64,000 nt of DNA from Sclerotinia nivalis (taxonomy: Eukaryota; Ascomycota; Leotiomycetes; Helotiales; Sclerotiniaceae). The stretch covers positions 2,540,001-2,604,000 of the forward strand of contig JAPEIS010000005.1 of NCBI GenBank assembly GCA_029531795.1, in the 5' to 3' direction. The position numbers and the translations under genes were made by a program. The notes under the pieces were generated by a model. It had not been told where the DNA came from. It saw only the letters and a list, made by a program, of their open reading frames with translations, and did not search any database. Of the stretch, positions 23,583-36,600 are shown one piece after another (the first letter of the stretch is position 1; each line of letters begins with the position of its first letter).

Positions 23583-25292
23583 TTAGTTTGGAAAGAGGAT
23601 AAAAGTTGAGAAGCGCGTACAAAGTAATTGATGCCTCGTTTGAACCAGGTCGGGGTCTTGTATTGCAGGTTGTTGTGCTGCAATCTCGCGGATTCGTTGT
23701 TGGGCCCTCTCTGGTCGAGAAAGCCCATCCTGCGACACCTCAACCCCCAGTATACTGTTCGCCTGTGATTGCGAACGTATTGCACTTGTCATTAATGGTA
23801 GTCCTGTGGCAGTGGGTGATCCGACCGTCATTTGTACGTTATTCGTAGGGACTGTTGAGATGCCAAACATTCGCCTTTTGAAGCGAGTGCCTAAGTTCCG
23901 GGCAAAAAATCTTGAATGGCCAGCCTCGAGATCATGGTTCTCCTCTTGAATAGTGATTCGAGATCTCAATCTTCTCATGTTCCTCTCCCTATTGGTCATT
24001 GCGTTGGTGATTTTTATTGGGCAATGTCCGACAGGCAAGACACTTTTCTTACACATCGGACATAGTGAACTATTGTTGCTAAGAAATGGGTCTATACATT
24101 CTGGATGAAATATGTGGCCACAGGGCAACTCGCGAATCAAAGTAGTTCCGCTTTCAAAATCATCCAAACAAACAGGACAAGTAGGTTGAGAAAATGGTAT
24201 AACTCGTTGGGCTGAGATGGATAGTGAGGATTTTCCAAGGTCAGATACAAAAGCTGGAGACAATGCAGTCAATGCTGAATCATCGCAGAATGAAATCTCG
24301 TTTTCCTCCGTCAAGATTCCCTTGTCAGAAGAGACTTCCTCAGCTGCACTTGACCCTTTTTGCGCAACATGGAGCTGCTGCCAGCCACAATAATAGGTGA
24401 ATATAGGCATTCTTTCGATGATTTCCTGTGGGACCGTAAGACGCTTGATACCAAGTGCTTCCAAGTTCACCTCCCCAGTTTCCACGCGTCTCCGTAGAGC
24501 CCGTCTTCGACACCTCTGGAGATAATGCATGGAGCCTGAAGTGATGGCCAACATGATGGCAAGTACGGCCACAATAATTAGCAGAAACTCCCATAGATTA
24601 GGCAGATTTGTGCCATGAGATACATTCAGCTGAGTATACACCCGTGCATAATCTCGAGGGTCAACGCCTGGGAAGCTTGATAGCTCATGGCCATATGGCA
24701 CGTCCGTAAGGTTGCCAGAATATAGACTTATTTCGTGCATCATCCGGGCCCCAACGCTTCCAGGAACGGCATATACCGGATATTTGTTTGTAGACTTCCA
24801 TGATCCACCATCGTCAAGTCCCCACAGTTCGGAACTGATTGGTGGCGGTTTAGTTGTACCGTTATCTGGTTGGTAGAAGATGAAAGCTCGTGCAGGATCT
24901 CTTCGTGCTGCAGCTAAATAGCCTTTCGTACATTCTTTACTAATCCAAGGTGCCAATGCAACCAGTGTGAAATCCGTTGCGGGAAGATTGGCTTGTCTTG
25001 TAGCGTTTAAGGGAATATATTGTTTTGAGATATTGTAGCATGCATGGTCCTGGTCGAGATCCGGGACGTAAAGGAAGCCGCCTATAACACCGGTCGCATC
25101 CGCATTACGAGTTGATAATGTTTGAATATTATCGAAAATGGATTCGGCATAGGAGATGTTTGGCTATTAACTTGAAATTAGAACAATAACCTCTCCTCAG
25201 CATCTTCATAACCTACACTCAATTGAGAGATGACGCTCGTAAGCTGATCATTTGTGGCTATGTTATTCCATCCTTCATCGGGAAAAAGTAGA
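23583..25292 (-). CDS. Single-pass membrane RING-H2 E3 ubiquitin ligase (5' end not resolved)
   Basis: Two exons can be read: 25292-25218ish and 25163-23583, separated by a 53-nt intron. The lumenal part carries N-glycosylation sites (YNIS, LNAT, NLTD, NVSH) in a PA-domain-like region. It is followed by one transmembrane segment LLIIVAVLAIMLAITSG, a basic stop-transfer stretch (RCRRRALRRR) and a RING-H2 finger: CPVC, then PCGHIFHPEC, then LCPMC, with all eight ligands. This is the PA-TM-RING layout of fungal endomembrane or vacuolar ubiquitin ligases. The signal peptide and first exon lie upstream in about 25293-25810 but no splice solution was convincing; joining to an ATG at 25355 would need a 34-nt intron, too short to trust. 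Confidence 0.8.
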
Positions 25293-27305
25293 CTATAATA
25301 CGGTCAGTAAATAATAAGACCTTAACCTGTGTGAAGTTGCGTTTATCGATCGCATTGAGATGAAAGGGGTGGATGGGGGTTGGCGTCAATGGTGATGATA
25401 AATGAGCGCAATTGATGTTTTCTTGGTACAAAACACGATCTCGTATTCAGGTAATCGCAAAGAACCGGACGAAAGGAACATTTGAAAATTTGTTGTACAC
25501 ATACACGAAATTATCGACTTCTTTCAAAGCTTTCATAAAGAATCGTTAGTAAAAGATATATTTAAATATATAGATATTTATAGAAAAGAAAAGATATGAT
25601 GAAGGTATTATGGGGAGCCAAGGAGGTTGACATCTCGGCGCCAAGCACCAAGTACCAAGCATTTGTGGAAAGCTGGGGGAAGGTAATCTTGATTTGAACG
25701 CGGCACTGGGAGTCTGGAAAACTTACACATTTTCTTGGTAAATGTTGCGCAGGATCTATTGCACCGGGCAAAGACCCTCCGGCAAAGGGAATAATTGTTG
25801 GAATTACCATAAAACAGAAGTGTAATATCTAGGTATCATTCGTGAATTTTAATTTTTGACAAATTGTTTTGAGGATTTTTCCAAGTAAAAAACAAAGTAT
25901 ATATTTTCGAAGCTATTTGTTCGTATACATACCTACCTTACCTACGGGGATTCGGAAGAAGAGAGAAGAAAATTGCCAAGAAGTAAGGAAGCAAGGGAAA
26001 GCAAGGGAAAGCAAGGGAAAGAAAGCTGCATGGGCGGCTAGCGAAAAAGCTTGTTCATCTTCGCTCCACGACGACATCCACGCTGATATCCACAATTTTA
26101 AACCCCCCCAAGTAAATGTGCGGCGTACCATGTTAGGGAGTAGGAAGTTATTAGTTTGTCCTGGGGTTTTCCATGGCTGGCGCGTTATAAGATTCTCCGA
26201 TGATAATGTTGCATTATTGAGAAAAAGAGAAATTTGAGAGGGGTATTTACTATTTACCGTATCTGTTATGGATCAATATGATGAATATGTCTTACATAAC
26301 GGTGTACCAACATGTAACCTTGACATACGATTTATCGGCCCATCTTTTATGTACTCTGGCAATATCACTCTCATAATTTAAAGGATAAAATGAAGATAGA
26401 GTATCACTGTACTCAGTTCCTGTACTCATCCCGCATCTAAACTCTGCAGAGTAAAGAATGAATGATACAGTATCATTGAAGTCTTGTGCTGTGCAGGACT
26501 CATAGAGCGTCTAGATGACTCTAGAATCTAGGTATATGCTAGAGAACAAAATGGAAATACAACATCACATCTTATTGCATTCCAGACTCTATTCCAACCA
26601 CATCTAGACTTTAGAAGATACAATGGATTACCTACATACAGTACAATCTCATATCTTATTGTACTCCGCCCCTAGTAAGCAGTAATATTGAAGAAAATCT
26701 ATCAAGAAATGCTGATCAATATGAAGAGCGCAGAGCATACTGCACGATGGATGGACATATGGATATATGGTCATACGTACAAAGTACACTGTCTCCAATA
26801 TGTATCAACAACACATGATGCGTACCAAACGTAATCTTGCGATCTCAGCAAGCCAAATTTGATGCAGACGCAAAGCAGTGGAGTTTTGAAGTCTTAAAGT
26901 GTTCATCCAATTAAAGGACCTAGGCATTTCTTTCTGCCTCGGTATCACGTGGTGATATAAACACGGAATAACTATTCACCTAGACGTATCTAACTGGGCC
27001 TAGCTCTCACTGATATTCAGCCAAGCAAACATCACTACTAACTCTCAATACTGACAAGAACGTAGATAACGTCCTTGACTTTATGTTTGTCCAAATCTCC
27101 ATGTTCAAGTGTCGTCATTGATGGCCATTGATTGTCCCTCAATATTATAGTTGCGTTAGATCAAACTGCCTAAAGGCCTGTCGAGGCTCAACAAACCTAC
27201 CTACATAATAAACACAATTTGATTAGAACATTGTTCTAGAGTCTTAAAGTCCAATCCTACTACATAATTCATGCGCTCGCGCTCGCGTCTGCACCTTCAA
27301 TCAAA
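25293..27305. other. Intergenic region; includes the missing 5' exon(s) of the RING gene
   Basis: Bases 25293-25810 probably hold the first exon(s) of the RING gene and its promoter. From 25811 to 27305 I see no gene. An imperfect direct repeat of about 28 bp occurs near 26557-26584 and 26640-26667, both around an ATCTTATTG core. A 10-bp repeat lies at 25991-26020. Confidence 0.45.
25991..26020 (+). repeat. 10-bp tandem repeat, three copies
   Basis: GCAAGGGAAA is repeated three times exactly. It lies in non-coding DNA upstream of the RING gene and is probably slippage-derived. Confidence 0.85.
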
Positions 27306-29440
27306 ATGCCTCCCATGCCAGGTCAAAAAGGGACAGGAAAAAAGGGTCGAGATCCGCGTCAGTCTCGAAGTCGAAATACAACACCAAGTCTAGTTGGTGC
27401 ATCGAGTCTTGTCGCAGCTTCCGATGCCGGGAAAACTCCCTATACACAAATCCCAATCAATATCCTTCGGACCTCTGTAGCGGATGAGATTGCCGAGCAA
27501 CATACTTCCACTATTCCCAACTCAAGAGAGCTTGAGGCTCTTATGCAGCGTATGGAAAGACTGGCCTCGAGCGTAGATGAACGTGCTGCGGTATGCGACA
27601 AAGGGATGCGAGTTTTGGCACAATCAAGGAAGGAAAGAAACGAGGAACTGGAAATCGAAAAGCGAGACGAAGATTTAAAAGAGAGAATGAAGAGGGACGT
27701 GGCTGAAGAGGAGGAGCGCGGAAGACACAAGGCACACAAGATTAAAAAAAGGAAGGATGTCAGTAGTGCCAGAGAAGAACGGCCATTGACACATGGTGCC
27801 CATGGTTTGGCACCACAAGATGGATCTAATCTTGGTACGTCATCTATTGATTTGATACATCTGTCAACAAATACTGCATCAACTTTCACTTTGTCACCTT
27901 TGCTTCTTACCGATGTCGCTAATAGAATTCACTTGCAGAGGTCGCCGTGCCGAGCCGAGATTATACACATAAACATCATAGAAAATTATCAAAAGAGAGA
28001 GACAATGATTCAATCAGTTCGTCGCTTTCGCCACCTGCTCCAGCAACACCAACAGCAGGTATGAATCCCGATACAAAACAGAATGATGCTGTCGAGGATG
28101 AATCCAGTTCCGATGAACATCAACCTCCCCCAGCGCCGAAGATTCCTAATTACCAAACATTCGGGGCGGATCCCTCCACCTTCCCAGATCCAACAATCTA
28201 CGAAATTACGAAAATAAAACCTGGAGATCCTAGGATGAGTGAGGAGGAGAAGAAAAAGGTTTATTCTGTGGCGGTGTATCCGACAAATGATCTTCACGAT
28301 CTTATCCCGGGAACGCCACCAGACAAGGATTTCAGCAATGCAAAACCAACAAATCAAGTACAAGCTAATACCTTTGCGACATACCTGGAACCATATTTCC
28401 GGCCATTCACGGAAGAAGATCTCGCCTTTCTTCGTGAACGTGGAGATCGTGTGAATCCATTCATTATACCTAGACGTGGAAAGAAACACTATACCGAAAT
28501 CTGGGCCGAGGAGGACGGCGCTATGTCAGTTGACACACCACATCAAGGACGAGATAAATTGCCTCCAAATCAAGCTCGTGGAAGCATTGATGATATTGAT
28601 GATGCCATAGCAGAGACGGATCAGGTTTCTGCTGGCCCAATACTGTCGAGATTGTTGGCAACTTTAAGACCTGAGAATCGAGCACCTCCTTCCGAGGATA
28701 AACCTATGATGAACGGCATAAGTAATGGCGAAGGTAGTTTCAATGGTGAAATGAATGGAGACATGGCGGAACCAAGTCAACACAGCGACACATCTCCCTT
28801 ACCTCCTGCAACTTTCATGCCTGATTCAGCATCCGAATCGTGGAAGAAAGCAAATCATCCAAAGCTCGATCACGCTCAAGTAGATGAAAGGATTAAGCAG
28901 GAGCTTCGCCACATTGGATTTCTCCCACCTGACACCGAACCCGATTACGATGCTCATTATGACGACGAAATAGCCGCACGTCTACGATTTTTACAAACCA
29001 AGCTCAGAGAACAATCAATCATCAATGGAGCACGTAAAGCTCGATTACAGGAAATTACAAAGGAGCGTATGGCTCACCAAGAATATCAAACTATCCTCGA
29101 AGATCTCGATGGCCAAGTAAATGCAGCTTATACCAAACGATCCCGCACAATAGGAAAAACCAAGAAGAACAAAAAATCTGGAGGTGCCGGTGGTGGCAAT
29201 CAAGCTGTCAATGGTACTGCTGGTACAGCAAGACCAGGTCTCGGTGACGTGACTAAGACTTTGATGGAAAAACGACAAAAATGGATCAAAAATATTGGAG
29301 CTGTATTTGATGATGAGCGGAATTTGGGCAAAGTACCTCGTTCAAAGGATGAGGGTAGCTCCATATTCAAACCTGAAATCATGGCTGAATTCATTCGGAA
29401 GGAGAAAGATGGGTGGGATGAAGATGGAGATGAAGAATAA
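27306..29440 (+). CDS. NGG1: SAGA/ADA histone-acetyltransferase subunit ADA3
   Basis: Two exons (27306-27834 and 27939-29440; 104-nt intron) give 676 residues. The N-terminus is basic ([17 protein letters not shown]), and a charged coiled coil spans about residues 85-160. The C-terminal third carries the ADA3 domain, about residues 489-590, with the conserved stretch [18 protein letters not shown] followed by [18 protein letters not shown]. In yeast, Ngg1/Ada3 bridges Ada2 to Gcn5 and is needed for nucleosomal acetylation by SAGA and ADA in the nucleus. A GCN5 homologue lies 20 kb downstream in the same window. Family assignment rests on the C-terminal domain; the rest is low complexity and poorly conserved. 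Confidence 0.88.
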
Positions 29441-30699
29441 GCTTGTATTACATAGTATCATTTGTGATGGACCGGATTGGCATGGGGGTTTCGGGAAGGT
29501 TTCTTCAGCTGCATCAAGGCTCTACAGGCAGGAATGGAGTTCACAGCCGGGAGGTTGCATTAGTTTTGCAGTTATAGCGTAAAGCTCTTATGAATTAATG
29601 GATTTCTTTTACATTACAATATCTTCGGAATTGTTTATTGTGGTGGATGATTCGTTCGTGGTGATTTCTCAACTTGATGGATGTATAGGGTAATCTCTTG
29701 CTTAAACTTCATACTTTCATATGAAAGATTGGCTCGGAATAGTAAAAGAGTCTTGGTAAAGGATTTGTGAGTTACACAAATTACTTCCTTTATATGCAGG
29801 TGCGTGTCTCTTACTAAACGGCTTGGAGTGAGTGGTTGCATTGGATATTCCTTTTGTCAATTGTTTCTTTTCTTCTGCGTTTGTAACAGTGTTTGCTTGG
29901 AGGTATGACAATTTTTGAATTTATGTTGAAGGGGTGAAGTTGGAAGTTGAAGGGAATAAGTGATGGGGGGTTGGACTTGAGGTTGTGGTTTGAGGGTAAT
30001 TTGACGGTATGGAGACTTGGGAGGAGGGACTTTGTGATGTGATGCTGAAATGTAGTTTTCATGTTTGGATATTTATACCTATGCATATTCAATTGGAGAC
30101 TTGCGGCCATGGTGGAAGGAATACTTGAGAAAGTATCTTGATCAGATTTTTGTTGTTGTGAAATATGCTATGGGATCACTCTTCAATGTGGAAACGTGTT
30201 GTGTGGGTATTGAAAACTTGGGATAGGAATGAAGAGGATGATGAATACCGGGTGAGGTTCCTTGATCAAGGCTTACCCCCTGGAGGTCCAAGCAACGAGT
30301 TGAGACTTTTCAATGCTGGAATATAATTTGGGCATTCAAATTTTAGTCCGAACTTGTGATGGAGGATGAAGAGGATGAAGAGGATGAAGAGGATGAACAG
30401 GATGAACAGGACGAATGTACCTACCTATAGAACGTACCTTTTTGATCAGCGAAAACTGATGGCCAATTTTACCGTTTCATTGACATTAGAGTGGACATTC
30501 AAGTTTCACTTGCCAATATGCGCTTGTTCAAAATTGAAAGGCCTTCCTGATGGAGGTTTCAAAAGAAGCAACGTTCCTACCACTTTCGGAATAACCGAAA
30601 AGTAAAAAAGGTATCACACAAACAAACACTCCTCTCAAGAACAACTCACTTTTTCAATTGAAAACGACTTATCCCAATCGATTCTTGAAATCTCCGATA
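29441..30699. other. Intergenic region with a 9-bp repeat
   Basis: No gene recognised in this 1.26-kb stretch. It includes the ADA3 3' end and the promoter of the following orphan gene. Bases 30362-30412 carry a GATGAAGAG-type 9-bp repeat that makes an open but meaningless frame. Confidence 0.5.
30362..30412 (+). repeat. 9-bp GATGAAGAG-type minisatellite
   Basis: About five to six copies of a 9-bp unit, drifting to GATGAACAG at the 3' side. Non-coding. Confidence 0.8.
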
Positions 30700-33263
30700 A
30701 TGGAGTCTTCTTATAAGACACAGCAAAATTTGATGGCCAAAAAGGCAAAGGAAAATGGCATTCCGACTTCTGAAATCACAAAACAGTTTCAACAAATATT
30801 GAGCCAAGTCTACCAGCAAAATCCCCATTGTAATGAGGCTTGGGCATTGGGACAAGCTGAATATCACGTTGTAAGTAAAAGACTCCATTTCTTCCCCTAA
30901 TGCATGAATCCTTCCAAGAAATAATTACCGCAAGAAGCAACATACTGATAATACACTCTAGTGGACAAAATTTTGTGAGTTCTTTCTGCCATGGTAAATA
31001 ATGCAATGGTCAAGTCACTTCTAATACAATTGTAGTTCCAAACGATCCATGGCCAGGTACTTCTCCAAAGACAACGCTACTTCCTTTCAGTAATGATACA
31101 ATGAGCTCAGAGTCCGGCGAGGTAACCAGTTCGCCGGATAAGAAGGATCCGTCGAGTTTACCAAGCAGACCGAAGCCTACTTTTTCACTCAAGGTCGAAG
31201 AGGTGCTGCTTAATGCAGCTGGCAATGCTACTATACTGGTCGCATACAAGGAGGCATTAGTGAACATGAAGGAGCGATATCCACGCGAAAGCTTGGAGTG
31301 GCAGCAGTGGATGTCAGGAAGCAAGATTTGGTTGTCCAATTGTACGTATTTACTTGAGAGATTAAAACGTGTCACTGTTAAATTATCCTTAGTTCGCCAA
31401 CAGGGTACCTTTCCCTGCAACGAGCCACCTAGGTCATACGCTCTCCGCTCTTCGGATGCCAACCAACTTCACGCTGGGCATTCTCGCCATAGTGGCGAGG
31501 ATAGGCCCAGGGGTGGGTGGTCCGGTAGTAGCTGGCGGGCAGAGGAGGTTACTAGTAGACGTAGATCTAGATCGCCTCCCAGTGGATCCAGCGGAAGAGT
31601 CGCTTACCGACAGGCTAGGTACCAACAGAGTAGTGAAAAGACAAGACAAGGTAGGACAATCAAAGTCGAAGAATCACCAAGAGATGATCGAACAATGAGA
31701 GTTGGAGACGGAGAGCCATTGACCTATGGGCCCAAAGAGGATCAGATGCAAAAGAAAGCATATGCTATGGGTGGTGATGTTTTTCGCCATACGTTCTTTC
31801 GTGCTATGCAAAATAGCAGAGATATCGTAAGAGCCAGTCATCCTGAGTACGACCGTTCTCAAAAGCATGTGAGTGTGAAGCTTATAAGCGTTCTAAAACC
31901 TGATACTGACTTCATACCTTAAAGTGGCTTGCCGATCGAATGGCCTGGGAGAAAGTTTTTAAAAATGAGCCATTTCCTTGGTTAAATGACAAGCCACCAG
32001 GAATCCCTTTGAATTCTCTAACGAACGATAAATTAGCAAAAAAGTATGCCGGCAATTTTTCTATGGCACCTCCACCAGCTCAAGGGGTCGTCAGGCAATC
32101 CAACGTGAAGACCATAGCGCCGGCTGGGAATAATCCCTTGATTCAACCGAGACCTTCTCATAGCAGGAATTCGTTTGATCAAAAAGCGACATCTAGCGGT
32201 GCTATCCCCGTTGGATCAAGCCCTGAGATGCCAAGAAAGCTCCTAGTGGCACAACCAAAAGGAGTGATGAAGGCTGTCGGTGACAGATTCTCGGAGAAAA
32301 ATAGGGCGAATCCAGTTGAAGGCACTAGAGAAGTGACTATCAGAAAGAATACCCTTCTCCGTGCTCTCCTGGGTGACTGGGATGATTCATTTAAATCCGT
32401 TCAAAGAGGTCTTGGAGTAACAATGGAATGTGAGTGCTTCTTTTGGAATTCAAGCCAACTTTCAACTACTGGTCTTCAAATTGACAAGTCTTAGATAATG
32501 ATGATGCATCCGATCATCTCAGGGTCATCATTGAGCCATACCAACCAGGAGACACTGCAGCACTGGAGGAAGCGCATCAATTTCTTGAAATTTGGAAGAG
32601 ATTGATATACTCTGATCACCTAGTCAAACTTGACCATTTTTGGGCCCAGTACAAGAATCATGACAGAACAAATTCTGTGAGTGTACTCTAGCTTGATCCG
32701 AATTTCATTGTTTCAATCTTTCTTCGGCATTCAAAGGTCATATTTAGTCAACAGCATGCTACGACCCTTTCATCTGAACTTTTCATTCTTCCAATCTTAC
32801 TTCAAAATTCGGATCGGATTAGTCTGATTGCTTTTAGGTTAATCCTGAGCCCATAATATACGTTAATGGCAAGAAGATACCTTGCCCAGGGAAATTCGGC
32901 GACCTCTGTGACTTCTTCTCATATGAGATTCAAATCTATCAATCCGACATGGCTAGGTATACCAACACGGAAAATGCACTTGCCTGCAGTACCCTCTTCG
33001 AGGCTAAGCCATTCAGTATTCACCTCACTAGCTATCCACTTCCGGTAATGCTTAAAGTTGATACCAAGACGAGAAACAAGATTCTCGATGAGCATGATGC
33101 CTTCCTAGAAGAGTGGGTCCGAAGGTCTTTGCAAAAACGAATGAGCTTATCAGACATGAGCAACGACTATGCAAGAAGGCGCGATCAACAACGTATGGAT
33201 ATGGATATGGACCTGGATGAGTTGTTGAAGGAAGTAGCAGCCAAGGCCAATCAGAAGCCTTGA
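30700..33263 (+). CDS. Orphan 692-residue protein with seven exons
   Basis: I do not recognise this family. Exons 30700-30870, 30962-30974, 31036-31341, 31393-31868, 31925-32429, 32495-32676 and 32838-33263 close exactly to 692 residues. Exon 2 is only 13 nt (it encodes WTKF), and the third intron (51 nt) is in frame without a stop, so it may be retained. The N-terminal 70 residues are helical (ITKQFQQILSQVYQQN). The middle is basic and Ser/Arg-rich (SRRRSRSPPSGSSGR), typical of a nuclear or RNA-linked protein. The C-terminal half looks folded (VIIEPYQPGDTAALEEAHQF, YVNGKKIPCPGKFGDLCDFF, YPLPVMLKVDTKTRNKILDE) and ends in Met/Asp repeats. Careful splicing throughout argues for a real, constrained gene. 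Confidence 0.8.
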
Positions 33264-33653
33264 TTGTAGCGACAGCAGGAGTTTTACGTCTCATATTCGC
33301 TCTTTCATTTGTAGGAATACTAGCGAGGTAGCAAGCAGTTTACTTATATTTGTAGAAAAAACTTCTTATTTGATTGAATATCACAGAATTATATGTGGTA
33401 AGCATGTATTTTCATTCTGCAACCGAAACTTGAGCGTTGAAAAGCCCAACATAAAGCTTCTCTTCCATTCTGGAATGTAGTGCTAATGCGGGGTTTTTAT
33501 CACGTGATAGCCTGTCTTAGCGCGTTCTTCGTCGCGTGTCGCACCGTATTTCAACAAGTCAAAGTTCCGAACTTCTTTCAAGATTTGGTCAATGTTATCT
33601 CAACATGAGAAATTTCTTCTATACCTGATGATCACGAGGATAAATCATTCAAA
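33264..33653. other. Short promoter region of the Artemis-like gene
   Basis: 390 bp between two plus-strand genes, containing the first gene's 3' end and the second's promoter. No coding sequence seen. Confidence 0.55.
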
Positions 33654-36600
33654 ATGTCAACATTTGGCGGGTATATGCCCGAGTTTCCAGACATTCGTGG
33701 TAAGTAAAAAAAAAAAGCCATACAGAGTTGAGAGTTATCATGAATCAGATATGACGGCATGTCAAGGAAAGAACTGATACTTTCATAGTCGATTACTTCC
33801 GCCAAATTCCAGGACGTACATCTCCGCTAGCATGCTTCTTGAGTCATGTTCATAACGACCATCTCGTTGGACTTGATAACGATCGTGTTAAATTGCCGTT
33901 CGTTTACTGCTCGGCTGCTACGAAGGAGATCCTTGTCAGGCTTGAGAAGAGGAGAGATCGGTTGAATCTGGCGCAGGGGATTTTGGAGAAGGAAAAGAGA
34001 ACTTATAAACATTTGAAGAATGTTTTGAAGCCGATTCCATTGGAGACTCCGACGTTGATTGAGTTGGCGCCGAAAAATGAAGTTAGGGTTACGTTATTTG
34101 ATGCTAATCATTGTACCGGGGCAGTGATGTTCTTGTTCGAGAGGGAAAATACCGCGGTCTTGTATACTGGAGATATTCGATCGGAACCATGGTTCGTCAA
34201 TAATTTGACACGAAATCCTTTCTTGATTGAGTACACTAGCGGCATGAATACTTTAGACTGCATTTACCTCGATACAAGCAACATTGGACCAATGGAATTT
34301 CCAACAAAAGCCGAAGGCCTGAAAGAATTGATTGGAAAAGTAAAAAAATACCCGCCAAATACCAAATTTCATTTCGCAGCTTGGACTTTCGGATATGAAG
34401 AGGTTTGGGCTACATTATCACGAACACTAGATTCACAAATTCATGTGGACAAATATAAGATCAAATTATACGAGTCCTTGCGTCAAGAAGGATCTAATGG
34501 TCAACTACACTTTCTGGCACCCGAAGGTCCTGTTTTGGCGGGGTGTGTTGTTGGAAATAGTCCAAAACAAGGTTGCTTGACAACCGATAAGAGCGTACGG
34601 ATCCACAGTTGTGAAAAGGGAATGGGTTGTTCGCTTTATGAAGAAGAGGATGTTGTGTTGATTCGACTTATTATTTCCCGTCTACCATCTGGAGTTGAGG
34701 TAGAAGAAATTGGTATTGGAGGTGGTTGGGGGGATTTAGTACCAAGACATGAAGTTGCTATGGATTTCGATGACGTCAAGGAACTTTTAGAGACAGTGTT
34801 AGTTTACATTCCTTTTTTTCCTGATGTGCACTAATAATCTACCTAGTTTTGCGGAGACAGAGGAACCCATCGTTGAGGATATTCGACGTATGCTTCTCGC
34901 CGAACTATCATCTACAGCAGGGGCTATATCACTAGATGGCATACCATCTGTTGGTGATCAAATCTCCTTGAAGGATCTTGGTGAATCTCTTTTACGAAAG
35001 TTGGCTCATAAATCCTCTGTAGTACTTGACGAGAAAGGTCTTTCCACTTCGCAAGACGATCTCCTCAAGGTAATTACTTTTCCATACTCACGTCATTCCT
35101 CATATCCTGAACTTCGTCATCTTGTTGAAATATTCAAGCCGAAAGATGTGTATCCATGCACCGTGAACGAAGAGAATTGGTATGAAGGTACGTAACCTCC
35201 GATATGGCGTTTAACTATATTTTTTGATACCACTTGAGCGCTCCGCATGGCCTCGAATCAAACCAACCACATTACAGGGGTAAGCATGAAAGAGCTCTTT
35301 GGTGATCATTGCTCTGCTTCTGTTTTTCGACATGACAACGAGATGCGACAAATGACGGCTATTATTGTTGCCGAAATGAACATGTCAAGTCAACAAACGC
35401 AAACAACAGTTGAATCTAAATCTTCTCCAATGCCGAGCGGTCATTTTGAGGAATTAACATTAACAGCAGCTAGGTGGGAGAATAAAAGTCATCCTTCCAC
35501 ACCAACTCCTTCTCAGAAAGGTTTAACTGGCACCAGTGGGGAACCATGGTCGGAAGAAATAGTTACCTCATCCCCAGCTCCACCATCTCACCTAGGTGTA
35601 GCTAGCATCAGTCAAACACCTGGATCCATAGCTACAAAATCAGGCTCGAGTTCAAGTAGTCAGATATCACGACGAAGAACAGCCACAGAGATAATTAGTC
35701 CACCGCCGTTGAAGCGTGTTCGACTTAGTCAAGACTCTCAAGTGGATGGCCCAACGTAAGCTCTCCAATTTTTATTTGTTATTATACTCTTCGATCTCTG
35801 CTCCGTGTGACAATCTAATTCTTCGTTTCGTTTCCACTTCCTTGTGCAGTTTAGGGTCCCCATTTCCCTCTGGAGGTATTCCTTGACTAATCGCTGACCT
35901 CCGCATGCTATAGGTCATCAAAATCACCCACTCCTTCAACCTCTGCCGCGGTTTCGAAACAACGGATTCTAAAGCCCATTGACGAACCTAGCAAAGGCAG
36001 CGTTGACTTAGAGTTACCACTCACAACACTTATGGAAAAACTCGACACTGTCCCTACATTATGTGAAAACACAATGAAAGCATTGATGAACCTCCAGAAT
36101 GGCGATCTAGAGGTTGAAACATACATCGCCCAGGAACTGCCAAATCTGAAATCCATCAATACACAAATTGATCAGCTCGTACCGCCTTCAGTACTATCGG
36201 CGCTACACATGACTATGCTATCATTTTCTCAAGAAACCCTCGACATCTTATCGGAGTTCCAAAGTAGTTTTGAGGGTAATTCAGGCGTGCACATAGACGT
36301 GAATACATACTTCTGTCGCCAATTCTCACCTCTACAATACCTCACGCAAGAGTTCAAACAAGTCACATCATATCTGACACAACCCCAAAGTCAACATAAG
36401 CCCTGGGATTCTACCAAAAGTTTAGATAGCATGTCTAAAATCTTTCAACTTAAAGCCAATAACGACGGAGATATGATCGGTCATCGAGATATTTTCACGC
36501 TCGTGGACGACAACGAGTTAGCAACAGACGATGACATTGAGAATGATAATGATCATCATACCCAAAACCATGGCTCATATCTGATCGCAGCTGGAGGAAA

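Noticed and set aside
25293..25355. First exon of the RING gene starting at ATG 25355
   Set aside because: It would require a 34-nt intron, shorter than any other in the window, and supplies no signal peptide.
25991..26020. Three GCAAGGGAAA copies considered as a regulatory array
   Set aside because: Perfect short tandem copies with no spacing are better explained as replication slippage.
27440..27889. 149-codon minus-strand frame over ADA3 exon 1
   Set aside because: Shadow of the Glu/Arg-rich coiled coil on the plus strand (reads as Ser/Leu).
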